DNA of 64,000 bases from Symsagittifera roscoffensis. Taxonomy: Eukaryota; Xenacoelomorpha; Acoela; Convolutidae. The notes beneath the pieces were generated by a model. That model made no database searches, was not told the origin of the DNA, and saw only the letters and a list, made by a program, of their open reading frames with translations. The position numbers and the translations under genes are program-made. Shown piece by piece: positions 20,486 to 32,500 of the stretch. The stretch is taken from NCBI RefSeq assembly GCF_963678635.1, contig NW_026971149.1, forward strand, positions 122,001 through 186,000, given 5' to 3'. Within the stretch, counting starts at the first letter, position 1. Every line of letters starts with the position of its first letter.

Positions 20486-22016
20486 ATTTTTAGCCTTCAT
20501 CCGACAATTACCTACAAAAACCACAAAAGACAAATAAAAATCGCAAATTTCATCAAACAGATTTCAAAAATTCTATTAATCTCTTACACTTATAAATTTA
20601 TAAATTTAATACCAATGCAGTAAATTCATTTCTAAAATTTTCCCCACAAGCAGTAAATCTAATTATGATGAAAATTTGTAACTTAAAATTCCCCCATAAC
20701 TAGCAGTAAATTTCCAAATTCTATGCAGTAAATTAATAAAATGCAAATGCAGTACTAACCTTTTGATATTCTCATTCATTCGCACAGAAATTCTATTCAC
20801 ACTCACACAGCTCGCCCACGAAGAATTGTTTAAAATAATGAATTTCAGTTTCAAGTTTTCACACTCAACAACTCTAACATATAATAACATGTTTCAAACC
20901 TTCCTTTAACCCGGTTGGAAAGGAATCATATACTAAACAAAACTAACCAACGCAGCTTACTAAATACCACAAATCATAGAATAACAGCATGACTAAGAAA
21001 AGGAAACCAACGGTACCCAAACCGGATTAACCCAGTTTAAAACTGGATAATTTATTCTTTTGAAGACTATTATAAAGTCTAAGAAAGAAAAAATAAAACA
21101 CAAAAAAGTCGAAAGACAAACCCATACCACGAACAATTTGCTTTTTGGAAAAAGGACATAACCAACAAGACATAAGAAAAACCACAACAAACCCAACATA
21201 AAACGTTGTCACATAACAGGACCCCTCATAAAAACCGCATGAAATCATACTCCCACTCCTGGCCTAACCCACCAGGAAGGACGTCCTGAGCATGCTCTAT
21301 AGCCGGCCTAACCCACCGCGCTACATCCACGCTTTGTGACCACACCTCTATTTTTAATAAGAGCTACTCAAGGGTGAGTAACTCTTCAAAATAACCGAAC
21401 TAAAACAAAAAGCTTTTGTGAAAACAACTAACTAAAATCATAATTAAAAAATATTAAACTAATAAATGTTTTATAAAATGTAAATTACATTATGCAATGC
21501 ATAGATCAGAATATAACACCAAGGACGAACATCTAAAGACAAAACGACCCCACTACACTCGAGAGAGAATGGCCAACCACAATCGATATGCCACTCACAA
21601 TCACAACTCAAAGGATTTAGAGTACGACTTGACTTCGCAGAAAAGGACTTCATTGAACTAGACCAATGACCACCTCGATGTTCAAGTATACGTACAGATC
21701 CGAGTAACCAGGCATCCCCTCCACGCACAATCTCCATGCCATTCCCAAACTAGATCAGACACAAAAGAAGTTCTCCACGCAGAACAGAAAAACCTGACAT
21801 AGCCAACCATTCTGAAATCAGATTTGAGTTTGTTGCAAAGACTTAGTCGTTGTCACTAGAAGACACAACGTCTTATGTCTCTAACTCCAGCTTCCTGGAA
21901 CTTCTTTAACAAAGAGGAAACGGAAGAAAATGATGTTCGCCAAAAACCAACGTCCATCATCCATCCTTCGAATCGCAGAAGAACTATTCTAAAAAACTCT
22001 GTAAAACCCGGATGGG
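20486..22016 (+). promoter_or_regulatory. 3' non-coding region of copy 1
   Basis: About 1.5 kb with no sense ORF. It holds GCAGTAAAT at 20618, 20650, 20703 and 20725, plus GCAGTACTA near 20749; a palindrome CCAGTTT-A-AAACTGG at 21032-21046; and two GCCTAACCCACC-like words near 21263 and 21305. On the minus strand a tRNA A-box-like stretch (TAGCGCGGTGGGTTAGG) is visible. The last bases before the LTR (CCGGATGGG) are the likely but poor polypurine tract. An antisense ORF seen in copies 2 and 3 is broken here (remnant 21471-21737, minus). Confidence 0.55.
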
Positions 22017-22426
22017 TGGAACCTGATCTAAACTACATTTTATGATTGGATAAATTAGATATTTTACCAATGTAAAGTATTTAATATTAACCAATCATGA
22101 TCCATCTAACTAACAACCCACTTATTTGTAAGTGCTGAAGTTACTTGTAATTTCAGCACCAGAGAGATTTGAATTTAACTTAGAAATTAGTTGGACTCTC
22201 CCGAGCACTTCAGCAGCCGCAATAAACCAGTATACCCTAGATCTATTGAGCCTAGCAGAGACTAGTTAAACAACCTGAGACTAGATAGTATAAGAGTAAG
22301 ATTAGGATCGGTATTAGACTAAGAAGTTGCACGAATCTATCCGGCCGAAAATAAGATAGCGTGACGAGCAGACGGTGTACCCTATCCGAAATTACTCTAT
22401 GAGTTATACACTCCAGTCCTAACTCA
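22017..22426 (+). repeat. 3' LTR of copy 1 (410 bp)
   Basis: Starts TGGAACCTGATC and ends CCTAACTCA, so it has TG...CA ends. It differs from the copy 2 LTRs at several positions, including one mismatch (now G-U in RNA) in the internal palindrome. The following four bases are CTGT; the left duplication cannot be checked because of the gap. Confidence 0.93.
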
Positions 22427-24462
22427 CTGTTATCGGGTTCAGCAATTTACGTGTCAAAAATTCAGAACTAGTAAGACCCTGCTAATGTGTGCACAGTTAT
22501 AATCTAGTCTGAATGAAAGGCAAGTGCACAATTTATAAACACAGTCTTAACCATTTAATTGCCAGTGGAACCCAATGACAAATCTGAAAAAGGATAGTCG
22601 GTTACTGTGCAAGTAACACGTAACGTTCCGACCACAATCATAAAACGCTTTTTAGGTTTTTTCTCTAAATTAGTGTTGTTTTTTTGCGAGTCGTATGATG
22701 AAAGGATCTGACGAAAACCGAAAAATGAGGAATATTCGACAGTCATGGTAAAATAAGCAAATCGAGCTACGTTGTTCTATTATAAGCCTGGTCGCTGCTT
22801 TACTCGCTCGAAGTTCGACTAAAAAAATCAAACCGGTTTTCTCGGCACTGGGAACACTTTTCGGAAGTTTTTTTTATGTCGTTTGTTTCAAGGCTAGAAG
22901 TGTTTTTATATGGTATAACCAATACCAAGATTATTTGCGGTAAACAGTTTTGGTTGAAAAACAAAAAACCTGCTTGCTCACCGTATTTGCTCGAAACTAG
23001 ACCAAATTCCCATGATTATTTGTGCTACTTAATTTTGCTGGGAAAACTAAAAAAAAAGAAAAAACTAAAAGAGACCCGAATACAAAGCTCCTTTCCATTT
23101 TCAATTGTCGGAACAAAAGCATTGGGGCAGTAAACTCATAGATGCACTCTTTTAACAACCAAAACAAATTTTGCATTATCAAAATATTTCCAGAATTAAA
23201 GGATGCTTTTTGCAGATTGCAAATGGTTGTTCATAACCAGGGTTGAGTTGACAAAAAACGCTAGTCATGTAACTTCACATTTGCAAAACTAGCATTTCAC
23301 ACACCCAAAAAATTGTTTCGCTTGACTAGCATTTTTCGCAGCGTGAAATTTTGTGACCAGCTTTTTCTATTTTTGTGAAATTTAATTGATTTTTTTAGTT
23401 TCGTTTTAAGTTTTCGTGTTTAGTCCTAAGCACAGCAATAACACATTTTTTCGTCTGAGAAAGCCAACGAAGAGTTTGGCCAGAATGATGCAAACGAACT
23501 CTATTTGAAGAACTTCACACATTATTAAATAAAAAAATTGTAACTGTTTGTGTACGGCTAAAATGGTTTTTTGTTGAGTCTCACTGGTCGCATATGATTT
23601 TAACAAACTAGGATATTAAACAATTATTCTCTATTTGGGAGCAATATCAAAAAAGTTTTCGACTTTCTTTATCGACCAGATTGGTTTTCTGAAGCTGGCT
23701 CTTCTACAGTTTTAGAGGATTCGACGAAAGTTGAGTGTTTGTAGATCGCGGCATTTTTTGACGTGCATTGATTTTATGTTACTTTAGAAAGATAAACCAA
23801 AAATTTTGGCTTCGACGTTATCAACAAAAGAGTCAATTTTGAATGCGAGTTTTTTTGAAAGTCAGAGAAAAAATTTTGCCACTTAAAAAAGAACTTTTTT
23901 CCCGTTTTGGATTTCTTTTTTCGAAAAACGCTAGTCACACAATTTTCATAGTAGTATTAAATTGTATGATTGGTTTTTTTTTAAAGTGTCTTGAAATCAA
24001 AACATTAAGATATCAGTTTTGAACGCATCCTCAGAATTAGTTTATAAAAATGTTTGTTAATGCAGAAAAGGCGTAGTCATACAATTGTCATTGTATGAAA
24101 TTGCGTGACTACCGTTTTTTCATTAGCTCTATTTGTGAAAACGTATGGTAAGAAGCATTTTCCTTGTATGGAGGTCATTCCGGAATTTCCAGGTACTATA
24201 TCAAAATGTTAATCAGCTTGTCCTAACTAAGGTTTTTACTGCCGCGAAAGTTTTATTTTAATTGAAGCAAATTTTATCCAAAACTTTAGAAAACTGATTC
24301 TAAAATTAGAAACTTGTTTTTAAACGTTGGAAAAATTGTGTCCTAACTGCTGGAAAGTTCAGATACAATAATTTGCTTATTTGCCATCAGCAATGAAAAA
24401 AGCACAGAACTTCTATGCTTTTTTTATAAGTTTCATTCACGATTATCGATCATTAAGCCGAT
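22427..24462. other. Host spacer between copies 1 and 2, no gene seen
   Basis: AT-rich sequence without a coherent ORF. The word CTAGTCA/ACTAGCATTT recurs around 23260-23340 and near 23930. If the last exon of the SLC7A14-like gene lies left of the window, this stretch is part of its intron. Confidence 0.5.
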
Positions 24463-24577
24463 TGGAACCTGATCTAAACTACATTTTATGATTGGATAAA
24501 TTAGATATTTTACCAATGTAAAGTATTTAATATTAACCAATCATGATCCATCTAACTAACAATCCACTTATTTGTAA

Positions 24578-24605
24578 GTGCTGAAATTACTTGTAATTTC
24601 AGCAC
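24578..24605 (+). promoter_or_regulatory. Perfect 13-bp palindrome in the LTR
   Basis: GTGCTGAAATTAC and GTAATTTCAGCAC are separated by TT. In copies 1 and 3 single changes fall in the arms, and both leave a G-U pair in RNA, so pairing is retained. It lies about 60 nt before the AATAAA. Confidence 0.7.
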
Positions 24606-24666
24606 CAGAGAGATTTGAATTTAACTTAGAAACTAGTTGAACTCTCCCGAGTACTTCAGCAGCCGC

Positions 24667-24672
24667 AATAAA
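24667..24672 (+). terminator. AATAAA polyadenylation signal in LTR
   Basis: AATAAA in GCCGCAATAAACCAG, kept in all LTR copies; the only such hexamer in the LTR that I see. Confidence 0.55.
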
Positions 24673-24874
24673 CCAGTATACCCTAGATCTATTGAGCCTA
24701 GCAGAGACTAGTTAAACAACCTGAGACTAGATAGTATAAGAGTAAGATTAGGATCGGTATTAGACTAAGAATTTGCACGAATCTATCCGGCCGAAAATAA
24801 GATAGCGTGACAAGCAGACGGTGTACCCTATCCGAAATTACTCTATGAGTTATACACTTCGGTCCTAACTCATC

Positions 24875-24894
24875 TGGTGCGACCATAAGTCTCG
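24875..24894 (+). promoter_or_regulatory. Primer-binding site, two bases after the 5' LTR
   Basis: TGGTGCGACCATAAGTCTCG follows the LTR end by TC. It begins TGG, complementary to a tRNA CCA end, and the reverse complement continues into a GTTCGA-like T-loop, so priming by a tRNA 3' end is likely. I cannot match it to a specific tRNA. The same site lies at 58890 in copy 4 and at 49416 (minus) in copy 3. Confidence 0.7.
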
Positions 24895-24959
24895 AACAAG
24901 ACCTTAATAGCTTAGCATTAACCAATAATAGATTAGAATTTAGACAAAACATTTACAAA

Positions 24960-25193
24960 ATGTTATACGACAATAATTTAATCGAAATGTCTCTACGACT
25001 CAATAGATCAGAGCCAATATTCCGAACGATAACAGAACTACCCGGAATTGGAAGAAGACCTCGAACCAGAGACGACATACGACAAAGCAGAAACTTACCA
25101 TATAGTTATATGATAGTTCGGCAAAAGCCAGAACAAACTTTTGTATTTAGAATACTACTAGCAATGAATTTAGATTTTCATTTGCAAACATAA
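24960..25193 (+). CDS. ORF A, 77 residues (copy 2)
   Basis: Same position and length as in copy 1. The protein differs from copy 1 by one residue (V for I near position 61) although several bases changed, which suggests selection on the protein. See copy 1 for the description. Confidence 0.55.
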   Translation: MLYDNNLIEMSLRLNRSEPIFRTITELPGIGRRPRTRDDIRQSRNLPYSYMIVRQKPEQTFVFRILLAMNLDFHLQT

Positions 25194-26120
25194 AATTTTG
25201 AAGTCAATCTTCAAAATCATTTCAGGCGCTAAACAAAATTATTAATATACAATAACGATTGATAAAAAGATCTCAGATCGTTTTCCAAAATTCTGCAGTA
25301 ATATACAAAACATGTTTGAAAAATATTTATTGAAAAATCAAAATAAAAATTAGTAGCATGACAATAAATGATTAGTAATTATAAATCATCCTGTTGTTCC
25401 AGCTTCATCGCCTAAACATAACAGCAATCATAAGCTCACTAATATCATAAAAATACTAAATCTATTCTTTACACAAATTTAAAACATTTTAAACTTCAAT
25501 TCACTTAATTTTAAAATCAGATCATCAAGGCTTATCCTTGGATCTTAAATCATTTTCTATTTAATTAAATTTAAAACTTGATCATCAAGGCCTATCCTTG
25601 GATCAAAAAGAACAACTTTGTTCTCCCCCACCCACTAAACGAGTGTCTAACGACCTCAAACGTCGATTCACTATCCAACCCTTTCTAAAAACCCAGGACT
25701 AATAGAAATTTTTGAACAAAACTAATCATTCAAATTAGGATAAACAGTGAAGAACTTCGGTTATTCATCCTTCATTTGATCCCCCCTCTTACCAGACCCA
25801 GGATAAATCTTAGACTTAGTAAGTTTAAAATAGTATCTAACGAACTACTCGCGTTCTAATTATACCTGAACCCTGTGGATCGATTTACTATTCTCCAACC
25901 CTGAACACAATCACTACCCTTAAGTAAGATTAAGTAAGTTAACAACTTAGCTTATACTAGCCACGAGAAAGTATAAAATCATTCTTCGGAATCGATATAC
26001 TTTTCTCCCCAACCCTGAACAAATAGACCCAGGTTAGGCTAACAAAAAAATCGTAAGGACTAACATTTTAAGCAAATAGAAATCATTTAACAACCTTTTG
26101 CATCCGTCATCCTAAACCTT
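25194..26120 (+). promoter_or_regulatory. Structured leader of copy 2
   Basis: Same modules as copy 1. The hairpin repeats are near 25518-25542 and 25578-25602. The TTCG-loop hairpin is at 25965-26007. The candidate acceptor TTGTTCCAG ends at 25402, and there is no ATG from there to ORF B at 26121. Confidence 0.6.
25965..26007 (+). promoter_or_regulatory. Leader hairpin with TTCG loop (copy 2)
   Basis: GAGAAAGTAT pairs with ATACTTTTCTC, with ATTC-TTCG-GAAT at the tip. The stem is longer here than in copy 1. Confidence 0.6.
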
Positions 26121-26588
26121 ATGTCATTTAAAAACCTAGGAAATAAACAAACAATCGTTTTACACAATTGTGAAATAAATAACAAAAAATACGACCTTGT
26201 AATCACACCTCATACACAAACAGTTGGATACATTAGAACAAAACGACAAACATTAAAGAGAAAAATAATAACTAAACAAAGACAAATAACACGAAAAAGA
26301 TTTTCAAAAAATCGAAACGCATTTTCAGAATCAGAAACCAACAGTTTAGACGAACTTTATAAACTAAAAGAATCAATAGATAAAAATTGCCCAATTCACG
26401 ATCAATTATATTTCTCTGACTCAGAAACAACTTCAAATTCATCAAAAAGAGGAAAAAGACGAATAAAAAAGCAATATAAACACAAACCAGTACATTTATA
26501 CAATTGGAATCAACCAATTAGACACATTGATAATTACATATTAACAGTCATCGAACGAAAAAATGAGCTCAACGCACACCCCAGGTGA
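26121..26588 (+). CDS. ORF B, 155-residue basic protein (copy 2)
   Basis: Same length, start context and 26-nt overlap with gag as in copy 1. Only about three residues differ from copy 1. Both basic clusters and the acidic Ser-rich middle are unchanged. Confidence 0.65.
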   Translation: MSFKNLGNKQTIVLHNCEINNKKYDLVITPHTQTVGYIRTKRQTLKRKIITKQRQITRKRFSKNRNAFSESETNSLDELYKLKESIDKNCPIHDQLYFSDSETTSNSSKRGKRRIKKQYKHKPVHLYNWNQPIRHIDNYILTVIERKNELNAHPR

Positions 26589-29500
26589 AGAAAGTCCAGA
26601 TGATGATGATATTTTCCCCTTTATCGTAGATGCAACCACTGATAGAGGACAGCATATATTCTGCAAAAATTTACTCTTAAATTTGTTTGAACCAGGAATC
26701 AGTCCATGTAAAACAGAGTTTCCAGATGTAAAAATCAAAAGACAAATTATCGATCACTATCTAAAAGATATATGTAACCTAACACAACAATACGGAATCT
26801 ACTCCATAGAATTCAGCTCACCAAACCAGAATCACAGTAAATATATAATTCAAACAGACGACCTTGATTTAGAATTCTCAAAAGTATTCTCAGAATATAT
26901 AAAAAGCATCCAATATCATAACTCACAAAGAGCAAACTCCATATTCACCAATGAAGTTTTTGCGATAATATATAGTTATATCTCGATATTAGAAAACGAA
27001 ATCCAGATACCAAATGTCTCACCGACAGAAACATCTAAACATATAAGAGTACGACATGAAATCACACTACTCTCTAGTTTTCTAAATATAATTAAAGAAA
27101 ATTTCACGAAAGATGAAGTTTCACAACATACAAAACACGACTTACAAAAAATCTTGGCATGGTTCATAATAGATTATTTCACACATAATATTGATTTAAT
27201 TTCACAAGCAAGAAAAAATTTTAGACCCCAAAACTCAAACGATGATACTGCCATTACAGAACAATCAGACTATGTTTGGGACCCCGAATGGTCTCATCCC
27301 GCATTCATAAACTTCCCACAATCAATCTCAAGTCAAGCAATAAGTACGATATCTTATGTAAGAGATTATGTACGAGTAATACCATTAACCATTGATGCAA
27401 CACCATTAAACTATAATACATTTTTACCCGATATGCAAAATAATAGTTTAAACTCTACAGTCATACACAATGAAAACCTCAATGGAACTAGGAATCTTAC
27501 TCAACAAGATATCCAGACACCATCACACTTCATAAATGAAGAAATCGTACACACAACAACTACACAACAAAGTATTTCACCAATACGTCCAAACTTAACA
27601 ACACCAAGAAATACAAATTCTTCACAAACACAGGTAACATTACAATCAACCGTTAAACCTTCGGTTGCCCCAAAATATTCACACATGGATTACCAAACAT
27701 ACAGACCCATGACAATACCGCCAAAAACACGCAAAACGTTCACTAGAAACAACTTTGCAGACCATAATTATAATTAAACACATCCATCAAAAACAAATTA
27801 TCAACCACGAAAAATTTTTAGTAATTATACAAGATCTCGAAACTGGGATAACCCAATGGCACCACCTAATTCAGTAAATTTCCAAACAAATTTACATCCT
27901 CCACAGGATCGTAGTGAAAACTATCCATTTTTTCAACAAAATAAAAATAAAAAACAAACATCTTATCAAATGGATTACTTATCCTCAGATGACGATTTCT
28001 TACAACCAGATATATTTACACCCTATAATCAAGAATATCGTGGACAAGGAATACAGAAACCACATACATATCATAGAAATTTTTCTCCACAACCAATAGA
28101 TACACAAATTCAACAACCAATTCAACAACAAAACCCAAATAATAAATCTTTTCAACCAATTCAGCAACAAAACCCAATGATTGCAAACTCGTACCAACCA
28201 GCACAAATGCAAAATGAAATACCACTCCCATATTATCTTCAACAACACGAAATAACAAGAAATCAACTTTCAAATTTTTCTCAAATGCCAAATGCAGCAG
28301 AATCATTACAAATGACGATGAATCCATACCTTATGGGTGGATCATCAATAACATCAAATAAACCTTTAATGGTATTCACAGGAACAGACCCTGAATATTC
28401 TGTAGAAGACTATTTAAATGCAGTCATAGCAAATTTGATTTTAAATATAGGACCTGAACCAATTATTACGCCACTACATCAAAACTGAATACATCGACGC
28501 ACAGCGTTAATACAAACAACTCTAGATGGCGCAGCCCAAAAATGGTTTTCAGTATTGCCTATAGAAATAAAATCAAATTGGAAAAGATTTAAACAAGAAT
28601 TTTCAAAAATGTTTGACTCCGAAAGAAACAAACAACAACAAAGAGTTTTATGTAATTAAAATCGCAGATTACCAAACGAAACCATCAAGCAATTAGCAGT
28701 ACGAATCGAAACACTAGTTCGAAAAGCATATTCATCAAATACACATGACTATAAAAACACAAAGATGACAGAAATCTTAATGATGACCTTAACACCACAA
28801 TTAAGGAAAATAGCAATAAAAAAGAGAGCATCCCATCCTTCGTCAATTCGAGAACCCGATTTAGATTTTCGAAAACTAGTAGACAAACTAGAACAAGCAG
28901 AAATCACAATGAAACTCGAAGAAACGGAAAATCTGAAATTACAATACGTTAACAGAATTGAAACAGCTTCCACAAATATAAACAATATACAAGAATCAGA
29001 TACAGATCTCGTTGAAAAAATCACTGAAATACTCAACATTTACGAAAAACACCCAAACTTTAAAGGCAAACCATCCTTCAAAAAATGGTGTAATTATTGC
29101 CGACGATACGGACATAGTATTTCTGAATGTAGACAAAAACAGCAGGACAATCAAAATAAACCTCAAAAATATAAAGAACCAAATAAATCATTCTATCAAT
29201 ACATGAAAAAAGATCAAAATCTACCGAACAAAACAGTCTACAGCAACAACAGTTCAGGAAAACCACTCCCGAACAATACAAATTATACAAGAAATCAATC
29301 ACCATATAACTCAAGTTATAGAGGAAGATCACCAGAACGAAGAAACACGCATAATTCATCACAAAATCACTACAATAGACCAAATAGTCGAAATAACTAC
29401 TCCAGATCACATTCAAATACACAACGATTTGTTTCTAGATCTAATTCCCAATCAAGAAATAATTATTATCCAAACAATCAATCACGAAATTCATCATACA

Positions 29501-32500
29501 ATAGGAATAGAAACTACTCAAATAATCGGAATAGAAGTTATTCAAACAACCGAAACCAGAATTACCCGAACAATCAATCAAGGAATAACTCATATAATAG
29601 ATCGAACTATAACAGACCAAACAATAATTACCAAAACAGATCGCGAAATAATTCACAAAATCGACACTCAAGTTATAATAATCGTTATAGAAATTATTCC
29701 CAATCACCACACCGGAATAATAATAACTATAATAATTCTAACAATCGTCACAGAAGTAGTACACCTAAACATCAAAGACATATTAATCAAGTACAATCTA
29801 ATCCAGAAACAACATCAGACCCTCCAGGTATTGATGACACAGTAACTGATACGTTACAACTCAACCAAATAAACTGTGGATCATCAGATTCAGAAAGCGA
29901 TGCAGAAAACACTCTCTCCATCAACATGATAAAAGTCGAAAATGACTATGAATCTGTTATATATGAAGAACCTTTTTCATCACACATATATGAAAATCAA
30001 TCAGAACTCCTTCACAATTATTATACTGAACCCGTCCATTCCACACCGACGACACAAAAAACTAATGAAATTAACACTACAAACCAACCCAATGAGAAAG
30101 AAAAAACAAAATGCTTGAATACAAATCACATCTATCAAAACATACAAAAAGAACAACCCAAAGAAAAAATTTGGACAATACCATTTCTTTTGGAAAGCCC
30201 AAAAAGCAAAGAATTTCAACCACCAGATCTTGAAATTGATTTTTTAATTGATTCAGGAGCAGAATCAAATATAATAAACATTCCCACATGGAATGAAATA
30301 AAAACCTTACACCCAAAGCTAACACCTCTTGAAACCTCCAGCAAACTAGCAACAGCACAAGGATCAACATTAATAAACTACGGAAAAATTCAATTATTTC
30401 TTCTCCCCACAAGAACAATGGAGCAAAGCAAAATTTTAACCAAACCATTTAAACAAATATTCCATATCACTGATATTAAACATAATATCATTGGAATACC
30501 ATTTATCTCTAAATATATACCAACAATCAACATCTTGAATAGTAAAATATTAATCAAAGATAAATATACAAAAACAAAAGACACATCCCTAACATTTTTT
30601 CAAAGATTAAATAAACAACCACCATTTTTTTCAAAATTTTACCCAATATATAACCAACAAAGAAAACACTTGAAACCACTATCAGGAAACATCTATAATT
30701 TTTCAATCAAACAAGTTCACCAATATGATAAAAAACAAAACAAACAAAAATTTTATATGTCAGATTTTGAATTCAAACCTATTCACAAGTTTTTCAAAAT
30801 CACAATCTCATCAATAAAATATTTGAAAAACTCGAATTCAGATATTATTTCCTTACATGTATACAACAATACACCTTACCAAGTAACATTACCTTTAGGA
30901 CTTTTAGGCTATTGCGAAACCAACGCTACAATATTACCAATACACGAAAAAGCATATCGTGTAAAAAATATACTCCAATTACTAGATATTTGCCAATCCA
31001 CAATCCTTAATGAAGAATTATCTATAAATAATATAATAAGTAACGAAAACAGAAATACGGATTATTTCACAAAAACCCCATATTTCAAACCTACTTTCAA
31101 CATAAGTAACTACACAGAGAATCAACAGAAATTTTTAACAATGTTTAATTTCCAACATTCACAAATAACACAAGACGAATTTGAAAAACTAGCAAAACAG
31201 CTAATTAAATATTCATCAGTCTATGCAACATCCAAATTTGATGTTGGCAAAATCAGCTCATCACTACATCTCCCATTAAAACCAGACGCAGTTTTCAAAA
31301 AACAAAGAGCAAGTAAAGTACCAATTCACTTACACGATAAAGTGAACAGATTACTCGACATTTTAGAACAATACAACATTATATCACCAGTAAACAAAGA
31401 GGAACAACCAAAAGGCAACACATTTATCAACCCTGTTATCATTCTAGCCAAAGGAGAATCATTAAAAATTGTTCTCGATGCTAGATACCTCAATTCACTC
31501 ATAGATGAATCAAAGTGTAATTGGCCCATTGAACCAATACAAGTTATTTTAACAAAAATAAACGGAAAATACTTTACCACCGCCGATATGAATAGTGCAT
31601 ATAATCAAATGCCATAAGATGAACAATCACGACGCTTAACACAATTTGTTATTGGAAATCAACAATACGAATTCAACCGCTTATTCTATGGAATATCCAT
31701 AGGACCAGCAGCATTTTCAGCTTTTATGAGCAAAATTTTTCGACCACTAATATTCAAGAAAAACGCAATCACCTATTTAGACGATGTCTTTATGCAATCA
31801 CAAACAAAAGAGGAAATGTTCAATGTTTTAGAACAATATCACCAAATACTTCAGAACGAAAATCTGAAGGCCGCCCCCGATAAATCACACTTCTTTTTGA
31901 CAAAAGTTAAATTCTTAGGGCATAATATAGAAAGAAAAACAATCACTCCATTGAAATCACGTATAGACGCTATTCAAAAACTCCAACCACCAACAAATAA
32001 AAAGAAAATCCAAGAATTCCTTGGAATGTTAAACTTTTTAAGCAAATATGTTTATAAAATGCAATTATATCTACGACCCTTCTATAACATACTTAGACAA
32101 CAAAATAATTTTGAATGGAATATAGAACATCAAGCACGATTTGAAGAAATTAAAAAACTTCTAACTGAACAATTTTCAAACACAATTCCAGATTCAAATC
32201 AACCATTTTATGCAATGTGCGATGCTTCGAACTTTGGCATCGGCGCAGCATTATTACAATCACATAATAGTACAAATAAAATGAACCTCATATCAGCAAA
32301 TTCTCGATTATTCACTCAAGCAGAACTACGACTCTCAACTCTAATGAGAGAATGTACAGCCATAATATATACACTAACAGAATATGAATTTCTGATACTT
32401 GGATCAAAACATCCCACAGTTCTATTCACAGACCATAAACCAATCATCTTTCTTTTTACACAAAAGTCTAATCCAAACCACCGAGTTTATAGATTTCAAC

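Larger units (their letters stand above)
5282..22426 (+). mobile_element. Copy 1 of the large env-bearing Ty3/gypsy-type LTR element
   Basis: Internal region plus 3' LTR; the 5' LTR is lost in the N gap. Gene order is A, structured leader, B, gag-pol, D, X, env, E, 3' region, LTR. Compared with copy 2 the RT/RNase H part of pol is deleted (about 1.35 kb, junction near 12016-12022) and gag carries one TAG. The accessory genes and env remain open. It is the most diverged of the three copies that can be compared over length, so probably the oldest. It could move only with enzymes supplied by another copy. Confidence 0.9.
24463..24872 (+). repeat. 5' LTR of copy 2 (410 bp)
   Basis: TGGAACC...CTAACTCA. 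It contains a perfect 13-bp inverted repeat (24578-24605) and an AATAAA at 24667-24672, probably the poly(A) signal; R and U5 then lie in the second half. Differences from the 3' LTR: T for G in AAGAA(T/G)TTGC and A for G in GTGAC(A/G)AGC. Confidence 0.95.

Noticed and set aside
24698-24952. 84-codon minus-strand ORF over the LTR and primer site, also at 58713-58967 and in copy 3
   Set aside because: It repeats only because the LTR is repeated; it spans promoter, poly(A) and primer-site sequence, and there is no sign of selection on the protein.
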